A stretch of DNA of 23,411 nt. Origin: JAFGSZ01 sp964492185. Its GTDB lineage: Bacteria > Bacteroidota > Bacteroidia > Bacteroidales > UBA10428. Numbering within the stretch: position 1 is the stretch's first letter; every line of letters begins with the position of its first letter. The notes under the pieces were generated by a model, which worked only from the letters and a program-made list of their open reading frames with translations, searched no databases and was not told where the DNA came from. Below, in pieces: positions 15,982 through 23,320 of this stretch. Both the position numbers and the translations under genes were made by a program. The DNA is taken from positions 1 through 23,411 of the forward strand of contig CAZBJH010000045.1 in assembly GCA_964492185.1 (NCBI GenBank), read 5' to 3'.

Positions 15982-16098
15982 ATGAAACCCTCACCATTAA
16001 GAGAGTTCAAAATATGCGGCACAAAGATAAAAGGACATGAATATTTTTATAACCAGGTTATTGGTGAGGGTTCACCGAGCACCTTATTAAATTATTAA
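15982..16098 (+). CDS. Possible 38-residue leader ORF upstream of purA
   Basis: ATG at 15982 to TAA at 16098 encodes a peptide starting MKPSPLREFKICGTKIKG and ending in LLNY. It has no family I recognise, no signal peptide and no membrane segment. Most of it lies inside an inverted repeat with perfect 11-base arms, AACCCTCACCA (15986-15996) and TGGTGAGGGTT (16062-16072), so translation of the ORF and folding of the RNA would compete. It ends 82 bases before purA. It could be a leader peptide, a decayed gene end or chance. Confidence 0.25.
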   Translation: MKPSPLREFKICGTKIKGHEYFYNQVIGEGSPSTLLNY

Positions 16099-16180
16099 TT
16101 TGCGAGGTAACATATACCACCAACTTTGATTAAACGAAATAACAAATTATTTACTAATAGCTTAGCAAATATATATAAGA

Positions 16181-17446
16181 ATGAAAGTTGATGTTTTATT
16201 AGGCCTTCAGTGGGGTGATGAAGGTAAAGGGAAAATTGTTGATGTATTAACCCCGGAATATGATGTGATAGCGCGTTTCCAGGGAGGTCCCAATGCAGGT
16301 CATTCACTGGAATTTGGTAAAATAAAACATGTTCTTCACTCCATCCCGTCAGGAATATTTCATAAGGGACAGATCAACGTGGTGGGCAACGGAGTGGTGA
16401 TCGATCCGATCATATTTAAAAAAGAGATAGAAGAGATCCGGGAGTTGGATGTTGATCTCCATAAAACATTACTTATATCAAAGAAAGCCCATCTTATTCT
16501 TCCCACACACCGTATTCTCGATGCAGCATCTGAAATAGCCAAAGGAAAAACAAAAATAGGCAGCACACTGAAAGGTATCGGCCCGACATATATGGATAAA
16601 ACCGGAAGAAACGGGTTACGTGTGGGAGATATCATTATGCCCGGATTCAGGGACAAGTATGAGTTTCTGAAAGAAAAACACAAAGACATATTGAAACAAT
16701 ACAATTATTCCTATTCAATTGACGAAATTGAAAATGAATGGTTTGAAGGAATTAAATGTTTAAAGGAATATGAGCTGGTTGAATCGGAATACCTGCTGAA
16801 CGGTTTTCTGAATGAAAACAAATCAGTCCTTGCCGAAGGTGCCCAGGGAACCCTGCTTGATATTGATTTCGGCTCATATCCATTCGTAACGTCTTCAAAC
16901 ACAATTTGTGCCGGTGCCTGTAGCGGACTGGGAATAGCACCAGGTAAGATCGGTGATGTTATAGGAATTTTCAAGGCATACTGCACGCGTGTCGGTAGCG
17001 GACCTTTTCCCACGGAATTAACGGACAAGACAGGTAATGAACTTCGTGAAAAGGGAAAAGAGTTCGGGGCAACTACAGGCCGCCCCCGGCGGTGCGGATG
17101 GCTGGATCTTACAGCATTGAAATATTCCATTATGTTAAACGGCGTAACCCGGCTTATAATGACAAAAGCCGACGTCCTTTCCGGGTTTGAAAAATTAAAG
17201 ATATGCACATCCTATAATACTTCTGACGGGAAAACAGACATCTTCCCCTTCACATTCGACGAATCAATACAACCCGAATATATAGAACTGCCTGCATGGT
17301 CGCGAGACATTTCTGAAATGAGCAATATAGAAGAATTGCCAAAAGAGCTGCTGGATTACATCAGCTATATCGAAGACGAAGTACAAGTGCCGGTAACCAT
17401 AGCATCTGTGGGTCCAAGCCGGAAAGCCACCATACATCTGAAGTAA
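16181..17446 (+). CDS. purA: Adenylosuccinate synthetase
   Basis: Catalyses the GTP-dependent joining of aspartate to IMP, the first step of the AMP branch of purine synthesis, in the cytoplasm. The 421 residues are full length. The GTP-binding signature QWGDEGKGKIVD is at 10-21, GGPNAGHS follows near 35, and LKGIGPTYMDKTGRNGLRVGD, VLAEGAQGTLLDIDFGSYPF, TRVGSGPFPTEL and TTGRPRRCGWLDL are all present. No key residue appears lost. The ATG at 16181 starts the conserved fold directly; there is no Shine-Dalgarno, only an A/T-rich leader. It follows the Fur-family gene after 378 bp, so a separate promoter is likely, and it converges with an MFS gene downstream. (p)ppGpp is known to inhibit this enzyme in several bacteria, a link to the nearby rel. 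Confidence 0.97.
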   Translation: MKVDVLLGLQWGDEGKGKIVDVLTPEYDVIARFQGGPNAGHSLEFGKIKHVLHSIPSGIFHKGQINVVGNGVVIDPIIFKKEIEEIRELDVDLHKTLLISKKAHLILPTHRILDAASEIAKGKTKIGSTLKGIGPTYMDKTGRNGLRVGDIIMPGFRDKYEFLKEKHKDILKQYNYSYSIDEIENEWFEGIKCLKEYELVESEYLLNGFLNENKSVLAEGAQGTLLDIDFGSYPFVTSSNTICAGACSGLGIAPGKIGDVIGIFKAYCTRVGSGPFPTELTDKTGNELREKGKEFGATTGRPRRCGWLDLTALKYSIMLNGVTRLIMTKADVLSGFEKLKICTSYNTSDGKTDIFPFTFDESIQPEYIELPAWSRDISEMSNIEELPKELLDYISYIEDEVQVPVTIASVGPSRKATIHLK

Positions 17447-17541
17447 GGCATAATAAACAGGGGCTGAAGCTTAATGCCCAAAGCTAAAATCAGCAAAATG
17501 TCTTTTACTTGTACTGCCTGCAGGGGGGTTACTGTCAGCCG

Positions 17542-18819
17542 TTAAATTGTAGGTTTCTCCAATCCATGTGCCCGCGGGCCTTTCTCATGCTTGTATAAAC
17601 GGTAGGCGAAAATAAAGCCGAGAATGCCGAGAATACTGAATAACCACATACCCAGATTATATCCCCCGGGATTGGCCGCAGATGCATTTTCATGTTCATT
17701 CGCCCAACCGATAAGCCAGGCAAAAAATGCCACACCTGCCTGCTGTATCAGTGTCATCAAAGCATAAGCGGTCCCCAGCCTCCTTTCATCTACGATATAT
17801 GCCACCGAAGGCCACATTACTGCCGGGATAAGAGAAAATGCGATACCCAGCATAGTAACAGGTACAAAAAGTGAAATATCGACATATATCATCATTAAAT
17901 ACACGGGCATTATCAATATGGCACCAATAAACATCATACTGGCCCTTCTGCCTGTCTTGTCAATAAGCAGCCCGATCAGCGGTGTGGCAAACATAGCCGT
18001 TAACGCGAGAATACTGTTCAATTGTCCCGCCAACTGATCTGACAAACCATGTGCCTCAACATAAAACTTGGGCGCGAATCCCCGAAAAGGAAACACTGCA
18101 GAATAAAAGGTCATGCATAGCAACACAATATACCAGAATGAAGGTGTAAACTTAACAAGGGAACGCAATTCAAGCTTATCTGTCTCCCCTGCTTTTTGCA
18201 ACACATTCTTTTTATCGGCATTCCATTCCAATATATAATATGCAATACCGGCCAGCATACATAATGATCCGATGACAGCAGCCAGGATGAGGGGCTTTTG
18301 CCAACCCGTATAAAAAGGTTCGGCCCATACATTGGAAAGGTCTACCGCATACGTCCCTAACCTGGCAATAAATAAGTTTATGCCTAAGGCAAAACCCAAC
18401 TCCTTACCCTTGAACCATTTGGCAACTGCAACAGTAAGTGCGACAATCAGGGGTTCGGCACCAAAACCGAGAACAAACCTGCTGATCAGCATAGACAGAA
18501 TACTGTTACTGTATGCAGTATAAAAACCTGATATTGTGCATATTGCCCCAAACAATAAAATGGAAAGCCGGGTGCCGAACTTATCGATAAACATGCCGCT
18601 AAAAAAAAGTACCCCGATAGCAGCAATACTGTACATTGAATATAATAACCCATATTGTTCGTCGGTAAATCCCAGTGAGGATTTCAACTCAAGGGCAACA
18701 TAGGCTACACTGTCATACAAATAATAATTGCCAAACATGGCAAAACTTGCAATGATCAAAACGATCCAACGATAGAATGCAGAAGAAGCTTTCATAGTAT
18801 GGATTATATCGCATGTCAA
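17542..18819 (-). CDS. Major facilitator superfamily transporter
   Basis: 425 residues with about 12 hydrophobic segments in two six-helix halves joined by a charged cytoplasmic loop (about residues 205-235, ADKKNVLQKAGETDK). The MFS motif A between helices 2 and 3 appears twice: GMFIDKFGTRLS in the first half and GLLIDKTGRRAS in the second. The stretch WFKGKELGFALGINLFIARLG recalls the MFSD1 group of transporters, of which the animal member carries dipeptides; that similarity is from memory and gives only a weak substrate hint. Its neighbours, purA and a phosphofructokinase, face other ways and do not define the substrate. The frame starts at 18819, but the ATG at 18795 (MKASSAF) is equally possible since neither has a Shine-Dalgarno. 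Confidence 0.88.
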   Translation of the reverse strand: MTCDIIHTMKASSAFYRWIVLIIASFAMFGNYYLYDSVAYVALELKSSLGFTDEQYGLLYSMYSIAAIGVLFFSGMFIDKFGTRLSILLFGAICTISGFYTAYSNSILSMLISRFVLGFGAEPLIVALTVAVAKWFKGKELGFALGINLFIARLGTYAVDLSNVWAEPFYTGWQKPLILAAVIGSLCMLAGIAYYILEWNADKKNVLQKAGETDKLELRSLVKFTPSFWYIVLLCMTFYSAVFPFRGFAPKFYVEAHGLSDQLAGQLNSILALTAMFATPLIGLLIDKTGRRASMMFIGAILIMPVYLMMIYVDISLFVPVTMLGIAFSLIPAVMWPSVAYIVDERRLGTAYALMTLIQQAGVAFFAWLIGWANEHENASAANPGGYNLGMWLFSILGILGFIFAYRLYKHEKGPRAHGLEKPTI

Positions 18820-19128
18820 TCATGCTTACCAGGCAGCATAATAATAACTATATTCTGAAAATAAACATAAATTATTAATACGGTTAAAAAATCAAAGCCT
18901 AAAAATAAGAGTTTTTTTATAGCTGTGACCTTTTAATAATCATAGAAAGATAAATTTCAATAATTTCTATTCAATTTAAATTAAATTATATATAAATTTT
19001 AAAATTTAATACAAGTGTGCTGCAAGAAAATTCATTTTTTAAAAATAGTTTAGCATCTTTGCAAGCTCATAAAATCAGTTTAATTGTCAATTCATCGAAT
19101 AATAATTATAATTACAAGTAAACAAATT
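18820..19128. other. AT-rich divergent promoter region
   Basis: 309 bases between the divergent MFS and phosphofructokinase genes, very AT-rich at 18890-19010. CATCTTTG at 19054-19061 is one base from the TAnnTTTG box and may serve the phosphofructokinase. The frame of that gene extends back to a TTG at 19084, but those codons show no family similarity. No other gene seen. Confidence 0.4.
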
Positions 19129-20346
19129 ATGAAGGATACTATTGTTATATTATGTGCCGGCGGGCCTGCCCCCGGTATAAATACGGTAATCGGATCAGTC
19201 ACAAAAGTGTTTTTAAATGCAGGATACAGGGTGCTGGGAATGCATGATGGGTATAAAACATTATTTACTGATGAGCCTAATTTTGAAGACCTCGACTTCG
19301 ATTTTGCCGATAAGATATACACCCGCGGAGGGTCAGCCCTGAAAATGAGCAGGTATAAACCAAAAGACAATGAATTCAATGAACAGTTCTTTATAGACAA
19401 TAATGTCAAATTGCTGGTCACTATAGGCGGTGATGATACTGCTTCCACGGCTAACCGCTTATCCAAATTCCTGGCATCAAAAAAGCTCGATGTATCAAAC
19501 ATTCATGTACCGAAAACAATTGATAACGACCTGCCGCTACCGGAGGGAAGCCCTACTTTTGGTTACCATTCGGCAAAAGAAGAAGGCGTCAGGCTGGCAA
19601 CAACAATATATGAGGATGCACGCACCAGTGGCAACTGGTTTGTCGTATCAGCCATGGGGCGTGAAGCCGGACACCTGGCTTTTGGCATGGGTACTGCCTG
19701 CCATTATCCCATGATCATTATCCCTGAAATGTTTAATAAAACCAAAATTACATTTGACAAGATAACCAGTCTGGTTATATCTTCAATGGTAAAACGAAGG
19801 ATACACGGCATTGAATACGGTGTTGCCATTGTGAGCGAGGGTGTTTTTCATCATATGAGTGACAAAGAGATCGAAAGTACAGGAATAAATTTCACATATG
19901 ATGATCACGGTCATCCTGAGCTTGGAAATGTCAGCAAATCACATATCTTCAATATGATGGTCCAGCACAAACTCAAAAAACTTGGGCTTGACATAAAAAG
20001 CCGGCCCAGCGAACTTGGTTATGAGTTACGGTGCTGCAGACCCATTGCCTTTGACCTTACATACTCCACCTTACTTGGTATCGGGGTTTATAAACTTTTT
20101 GTCGATGATATCAGCGGTTGTATGGTAACTGCCGATCCGGCCGGCAATATATCACCTTTGTTTTTAGCAGATGTTGAGGACGAACATGGAAAGATCAAAC
20201 CGCGCCTCGTAAATATTAATTCGGAAAAAGTACAGCTTGTATTCAGGAATAATCTTCAATACATCACCAAAGTCGATTATGATGAAGCAAAAAAATACCT
20301 TCCGGAACCCGAAGAATACGATTTTTTCAAAATACTAAACTGGTAA
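19129..20346 (+). CDS. pfp: Phosphofructokinase, pyrophosphate-dependent type
   Basis: 405 residues from the ATG at 19129 (MKDTIVILCAGGPAPGIN). It phosphorylates fructose 6-phosphate to the 1,6-bisphosphate. Two residues decide the phosphoryl donor: the loop reads GGDDT (100-104), with Asp103 where ATP enzymes have Gly, and the catalytic strand reads PKTIDND (128-134), with Lys129 where ATP enzymes have Gly. Both are the marks of PPi-dependent enzymes, which run reversibly. The substrate motif MGREAG (176-181) and catalytic Asp132 are intact. The upstream TTG at 19084 would add a hydrophobic IIIII stretch not seen in the family and is rejected. A strong terminator follows, so it is transcribed separately from the second PFK gene. 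Donor use is predicted, not shown. Confidence 0.9.
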   Translation: MKDTIVILCAGGPAPGINTVIGSVTKVFLNAGYRVLGMHDGYKTLFTDEPNFEDLDFDFADKIYTRGGSALKMSRYKPKDNEFNEQFFIDNNVKLLVTIGGDDTASTANRLSKFLASKKLDVSNIHVPKTIDNDLPLPEGSPTFGYHSAKEEGVRLATTIYEDARTSGNWFVVSAMGREAGHLAFGMGTACHYPMIIIPEMFNKTKITFDKITSLVISSMVKRRIHGIEYGVAIVSEGVFHHMSDKEIESTGINFTYDDHGHPELGNVSKSHIFNMMVQHKLKKLGLDIKSRPSELGYELRCCRPIAFDLTYSTLLGIGVYKLFVDDISGCMVTADPAGNISPLFLADVEDEHGKIKPRLVNINSEKVQLVFRNNLQYITKVDYDEAKKYLPEPEEYDFFKILNW

Positions 20347-20353
20347 AATCCTG

Positions 20354-20386
20354 AAAAAAAGCAGAACAAAGCGTTCTGCTTTTTTT
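20354..20386 (+). terminator. Intrinsic terminator after the first PFK
   Basis: AAAAAAAGCAGAAC (20354-20367) pairs perfectly over 14 bases with GTTCTGCTTTTTTT (20373-20386) around an AAAGC loop. The T run continues the right arm. It starts 8 bases after the stop codon and is the best terminator in the window. Confidence 0.95.
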
Positions 20387-20401
20387 ATATTTGTGTATAT
20401 T

Positions 20402-20546
20402 TAGAGTGTGTCCATAAACTCGCAGTGTTTGTTCAGAATGTTCGAGATCAAGGCGCGTGAACATTTTAAACCGGAGAATACTAAAGTATTTGAGGATTTA
20501 AAATGTGAGCAGCAACGCGGATATCGGACATTATGGACAGACACTA
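20402..20546. mobile_element. MITE-like element, copy 3
   Basis: 145 bases bounded by TAGAGTGTGTCCATAA and TTATGGACAGACACTA, complementary at 14 of 16 positions. Same length as the copy at 10964-11108 and alignable along its whole length. It fills most of the gap between the terminator of the first PFK and the ATG of the second, 39 bases before that ATG, and must therefore carry or displace the second gene's promoter. A 77-codon frame across it is repeat-encoded and not a gene. Confidence 0.85.
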
Positions 20547-20585
20547 TTTATCATAACCAGGATGCTTCATTAATCTACCTCAACC

Positions 20586-21794
20586 ATGATCAACATAAAA
20601 AGAAAAAAAGGAACAATAGCCATCCTGACCGGCGGTGGTGACGTTCCCGGCTTGAATCCGGCCATCCGTGCAATTACCATCCGCGCCCTGAGGGAAGGTT
20701 ACCAGGTTATCGGACTGCGCAGGGGCTGGGCAGGCATACTCGAACTTGCACGTGATAAAAAGGCCGATAACAGTGACAAATACATGGAATTAACCGAAGA
20801 GATAGTTAACAAAGCCGGAAGAACAGGCGGCACCTTTATACACACTTCGCGCACCAGGCCCAGTCATATTCCCAAAATCAATGTACCCGAACAATATAAA
20901 GATAAGTATACCGATGATATAAACGACCTTACATCTGAAGTGATTAAAAGCCTTGAATATCTGGGTATTGATTACCTGATACCCATAGGTGGCGATGACA
21001 CTTTAAGCTATGCCGTAAGGCTTTATGCCGAAGGGGTAAAGGTATTGGCCATACCCAAAACCATGGATAACGATGTCCCCGGCACCGATTATTGCATTGG
21101 TTTCAGTACCTGTGTAACACGCACTATTCATATGTGTAATACATTACGCACATCGGCAGGCTCACATGAAAGAATCCTGGTTCTTGAAGTTTTTGGCCGT
21201 TATGCCGGATTTACAGCTATGCTCCCCACTATGGCAGGGGCAGCGAACCGCTGTGTGATCCCGGAGTATAAGTTTGATGTGGAAAAACTGACAAGGCTAT
21301 TGGTTGGGGACCGCAATGCCAATCCGAGCAGATATTCGGTTGTTCTGGTATCCGAAGGTGCTATGTTTACCGGGGGTAAGGATATGATCTACAGGTCAAC
21401 TGAAAAAGATGCATACGGCCATATGAAACTCGGAGGTATCGGAGATGCCTTATCAATCAAGATAAGAGAATTATCACCCCGGTTTAACAATAATAAACGT
21501 ATAAATGTTATAACCCAGCAATTGGGTTACCTGGTCAGGGGAGGAGATCCCGACGCGATTGATTCTATCGTACCCATGGCATACGGGAACCTTGCACTTG
21601 ATCTGCTTCTGAAAGGTATACACGGGCGCCTTGTGGTATTAAGAAACGGACGCTATGATAATGCCCCGATAGATGTGGTTACCAGTACAAATAAGCAGGT
21701 GGATGTTAAACGCCATTATAATGCTGAACGTTTACGCCCGCATTATAAAAGCTTTGAGTTTCAGCCATTGTTTATTATGACAGGCAGTAGTTAG
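20586..21794 (+). CDS. pfp: Second phosphofructokinase, pyrophosphate-dependent type
   Basis: 402 residues, distinct in sequence from the neighbouring PFK, so not a recent duplicate. It starts IAILTGGGDVPGLNPAIRA, has GGDDT at 135-139 and PKTMDND at 157-163, so Asp138 and Lys158 again predict pyrophosphate as phosphoryl donor. The motif usually MGR is FGRYAG (203-208), with the arginine kept; Asp161 is the catalytic base. It acts in the cytoplasm at the fructose 6-phosphate step. The ATG at 20586 lacks a clear Shine-Dalgarno. Its TAG stop at 21792-21794 forms the first triplet of a MITE-like end, so the protein's original C-terminus may have been changed. Why the genome keeps two of this type is unclear; different regulation or sugar phosphate preference (for example sedoheptulose 7-phosphate) are options. 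Confidence 0.9.
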   Translation: MINIKRKKGTIAILTGGGDVPGLNPAIRAITIRALREGYQVIGLRRGWAGILELARDKKADNSDKYMELTEEIVNKAGRTGGTFIHTSRTRPSHIPKINVPEQYKDKYTDDINDLTSEVIKSLEYLGIDYLIPIGGDDTLSYAVRLYAEGVKVLAIPKTMDNDVPGTDYCIGFSTCVTRTIHMCNTLRTSAGSHERILVLEVFGRYAGFTAMLPTMAGAANRCVIPEYKFDVEKLTRLLVGDRNANPSRYSVVLVSEGAMFTGGKDMIYRSTEKDAYGHMKLGGIGDALSIKIRELSPRFNNNKRINVITQQLGYLVRGGDPDAIDSIVPMAYGNLALDLLLKGIHGRLVVLRNGRYDNAPIDVVTSTNKQVDVKRHYNAERLRPHYKSFEFQPLFIMTGSS

Positions 21795-21870
21795 CATCTG
21801 TCCATAAAGTTGGCAAAATATTTAACCGGACATGTGTCTGTTCAGAAAGTTGGCAATATGTTTAATTGAC
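21792..21870. mobile_element. MITE-like left end with 40-bp tandem copies
   Basis: TAGCATCTGTCCATAAAGT (21792-21810) is an outer box and CATGTGTCTGTTCAGAA (21831-21847) an inner box, with the same order and nearly the same spacing as the reversed right end of the copy at 6793-6958. The sequence also reads as two imperfect 40-base tandem units starting at 21798 and 21838. No right outer end is seen; an inverted inner box lies at 22661-22692. Confidence 0.65.
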
Positions 21871-21872
21871 CA

Positions 21873-22337
21873 TTACCTTTTTATATGAACCCATGCCCGC
21901 GGAACCAGTGTAGAACGAAAATTCGGGATATCGTTAACAGCTGCCTGCAGATTATCATACGACTGTGCTGAAACCCTGTTAAATCCGTTTGCTGCATGAA
22001 TAATACGGGCCTGGTACCCTTTTTCACGTAGGTTTTCGGCATACCGTTCTGCATAATTGTTGTTCAGAAAACTTCCAACGATCATATAATAACCGGGGCC
22101 GGCTGATGACACGGTAACTTCCTTTGCAGGTTCTTCTGCAATGTCTTCCTCTGTTTCCATATCCATTGGTTCCACAGGAGGAACAATTTCAGAACTGTCA
22201 ATTTGCTCTTCCTCATCGTCCGTATATTCCAATAAGGTATCTACCTGGTTTGTAAATAATTTATGCTTCTCAAAATATTTACAACCTGTCATTAATAAGG
22301 CTGTCAATACTGCCAATATAATAATCCTTGCTTTCAT
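21873..22337 (-). CDS. SPOR-domain lipoprotein
   Basis: 154 residues from the ATG at 22337. MKARIIILAVLTALLMTGC is a type II signal peptide with lipobox LMTGC, so Cys19 should be lipidated and the protein anchored in a membrane, in Bacteroidota usually the outer membrane. An acidic, Pro- and Glu-rich linker follows (about 35-78), then a SPOR domain (about 80-152: GYYMIVGSFLNNNYAERYAENL, then the second repeat ending in PRAWVHIKR). SPOR domains bind glycan strands stripped of peptide stems, often at the division site. An upstream in-frame start at 22382 would put 15 extra residues before the signal peptide and is rejected. A short AAAAGGG precedes the chosen ATG by two bases. The gene is bracketed by inverted copies of a repeat box. 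Confidence 0.88.
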   Translation of the reverse strand: MKARIIILAVLTALLMTGCKYFEKHKLFTNQVDTLLEYTDDEEEQIDSSEIVPPVEPMDMETEEDIAEEPAKEVTVSSAGPGYYMIVGSFLNNNYAERYAENLREKGYQARIIHAANGFNRVSAQSYDNLQAAVNDIPNFRSTLVPRAWVHIKR

Positions 22338-22855
22338 AACCCTTTTATTTAATCTTAACTTTATGTGCGAAATGCCAGGCAATGCATTGCCATACCTGTT
22401 ATTTTATTTTGTTTTAATCAAATGTTCAACTATTGTTCATTTTTTTGTTATTACGGTTTTTTTTACAAATGGTTCACATTTAGTTAAAAAAACTAACCAT
22501 TAAACCGTTTTATAATCAGCCGTTTCGTGCACCGCACTTATTACCGGGGTTTGATAACCGCACGTATTACACTTATATTATGAGCTTTATTGAAAAATAT
22601 TAAAACAACAAACAGATTCTATAAATTAAATCATCGTTCATTCTTATATAGTTACAGTCCCTGAACAGACACATGACCATTTAAACATTTTGACTAAACT
22701 GCCATTCGCATTTTTTACAACTTTCCTGTTTTATCCTTTCCAACCATACGTTTATGGAAAGAATTCAGAAGATTCGTCAATGGATAAAATCATTCTTTGT
22801 AATTACACGTATAGTATAAAAATGAAACTATCGATCGTTAAACGAACTATAAGTA
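22338..22855. other. AT-rich intergenic region with a repeat box
   Basis: 518 bases between divergent genes. At 22661-22692 a 32-base box (CTGAACAGACACATGACC and onward) is the inverted copy of 21814-21845, matching at 28 of 32 positions. A 21-codon frame at 22754-22819 (starting MERIQKIRQWIKSFF) is noted but unsupported. No clear promoter for the receiver gene was seen. Confidence 0.45.
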
Positions 22856-23308
22856 ATGCAAAATAAAATAACAAATATAATGTATGACTGGCAAAATTAT
22901 AATGTCCTGCTTGTTGAGGATGATGAAATGAGTTTTAAATACATGGATATGATCTTATCACGCAGGACAGGTATTAATGTAATACATGCAAAAAACGGGC
23001 AGGAAGCGATAGATCTGGGTAATGAAAATGATTCCCTTGATATTGTTCTAATGGATCTTCAACTGCCCGATGTGGATGGTTACCGGGCAACTAAAATAAT
23101 AAAAGCCGTAAAACCTTACCTGCCAATCATTATCCAGACTGCCAACTCCTGGAATGATGAAAAAGAACGATGTTTTTCAGCAGGTTGTGACGGTTATGTT
23201 ACAAAACCCATTAATCTGAATTCTTTATTTGCACAAATGGATAGTTTTCTGCGACAGTATGCACCCCTTAAAAAACGAAACATTACGGCTGATCATAATA
23301 ATTCCTGA
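22856..23308 (+). CDS. Stand-alone response regulator receiver protein
   Basis: 150 residues forming a single CheY-like receiver domain with no output domain. The acidic pair is Asp22-Asp23 (LLVEDDE), the phosphoacceptor Asp67 (IVLMDLQLPDVDGY), the switch residue Thr95 (IIIQTAN) and the conserved lysine Lys117 (YVTKPI), so phosphorylation should work. Such proteins act by binding a partner or as relay intermediates between histidine kinases. No kinase is adjacent in the window, so its partner is unknown. The C-terminal tail, QYAPLKKRNITADHNNS, is short and basic. An ATG at 22880 (MYDWQNY) is an alternative start close to the domain edge. Confidence 0.92.
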   Translation: MQNKITNIMYDWQNYNVLLVEDDEMSFKYMDMILSRRTGINVIHAKNGQEAIDLGNENDSLDIVLMDLQLPDVDGYRATKIIKAVKPYLPIIIQTANSWNDEKERCFSAGCDGYVTKPINLNSLFAQMDSFLRQYAPLKKRNITADHNNS

Positions 23309-23320
23309 ATAGTTACTGAA

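Larger units (their letters stand above)
15803..16180. other. Intergenic region before purA
   Basis: 378 bases containing a CGCGAT/ATCGCG hairpin (around 15820-15840), one end of the MITE-like family and a 38-codon ORF in an inverted repeat (both listed separately). CAACTTTG at 16121-16128 matches the -7 box at 7 of 8 positions and is the best purA promoter candidate. Confidence 0.4.

Noticed and set aside
15982..16098. Purine riboswitch upstream of purA
   Set aside because: The conserved purine-aptamer junction sequences and three-way arrangement are not visible; only one long-range stem is seen.
20408..20641. 77-codon frame upstream of the second PFK
   Set aside because: It runs through the MITE-like element and then into the PFK start in a different frame; the related copy at 10964 does not keep the frame.
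22754..22819. 21-codon frame starting MERIQKIRQWIKSFF before the receiver gene
   Set aside because: Amphipathic-looking, so a small peptide is conceivable, but there is no ribosome binding site, promoter or comparison to support it and such frames are common by chance.
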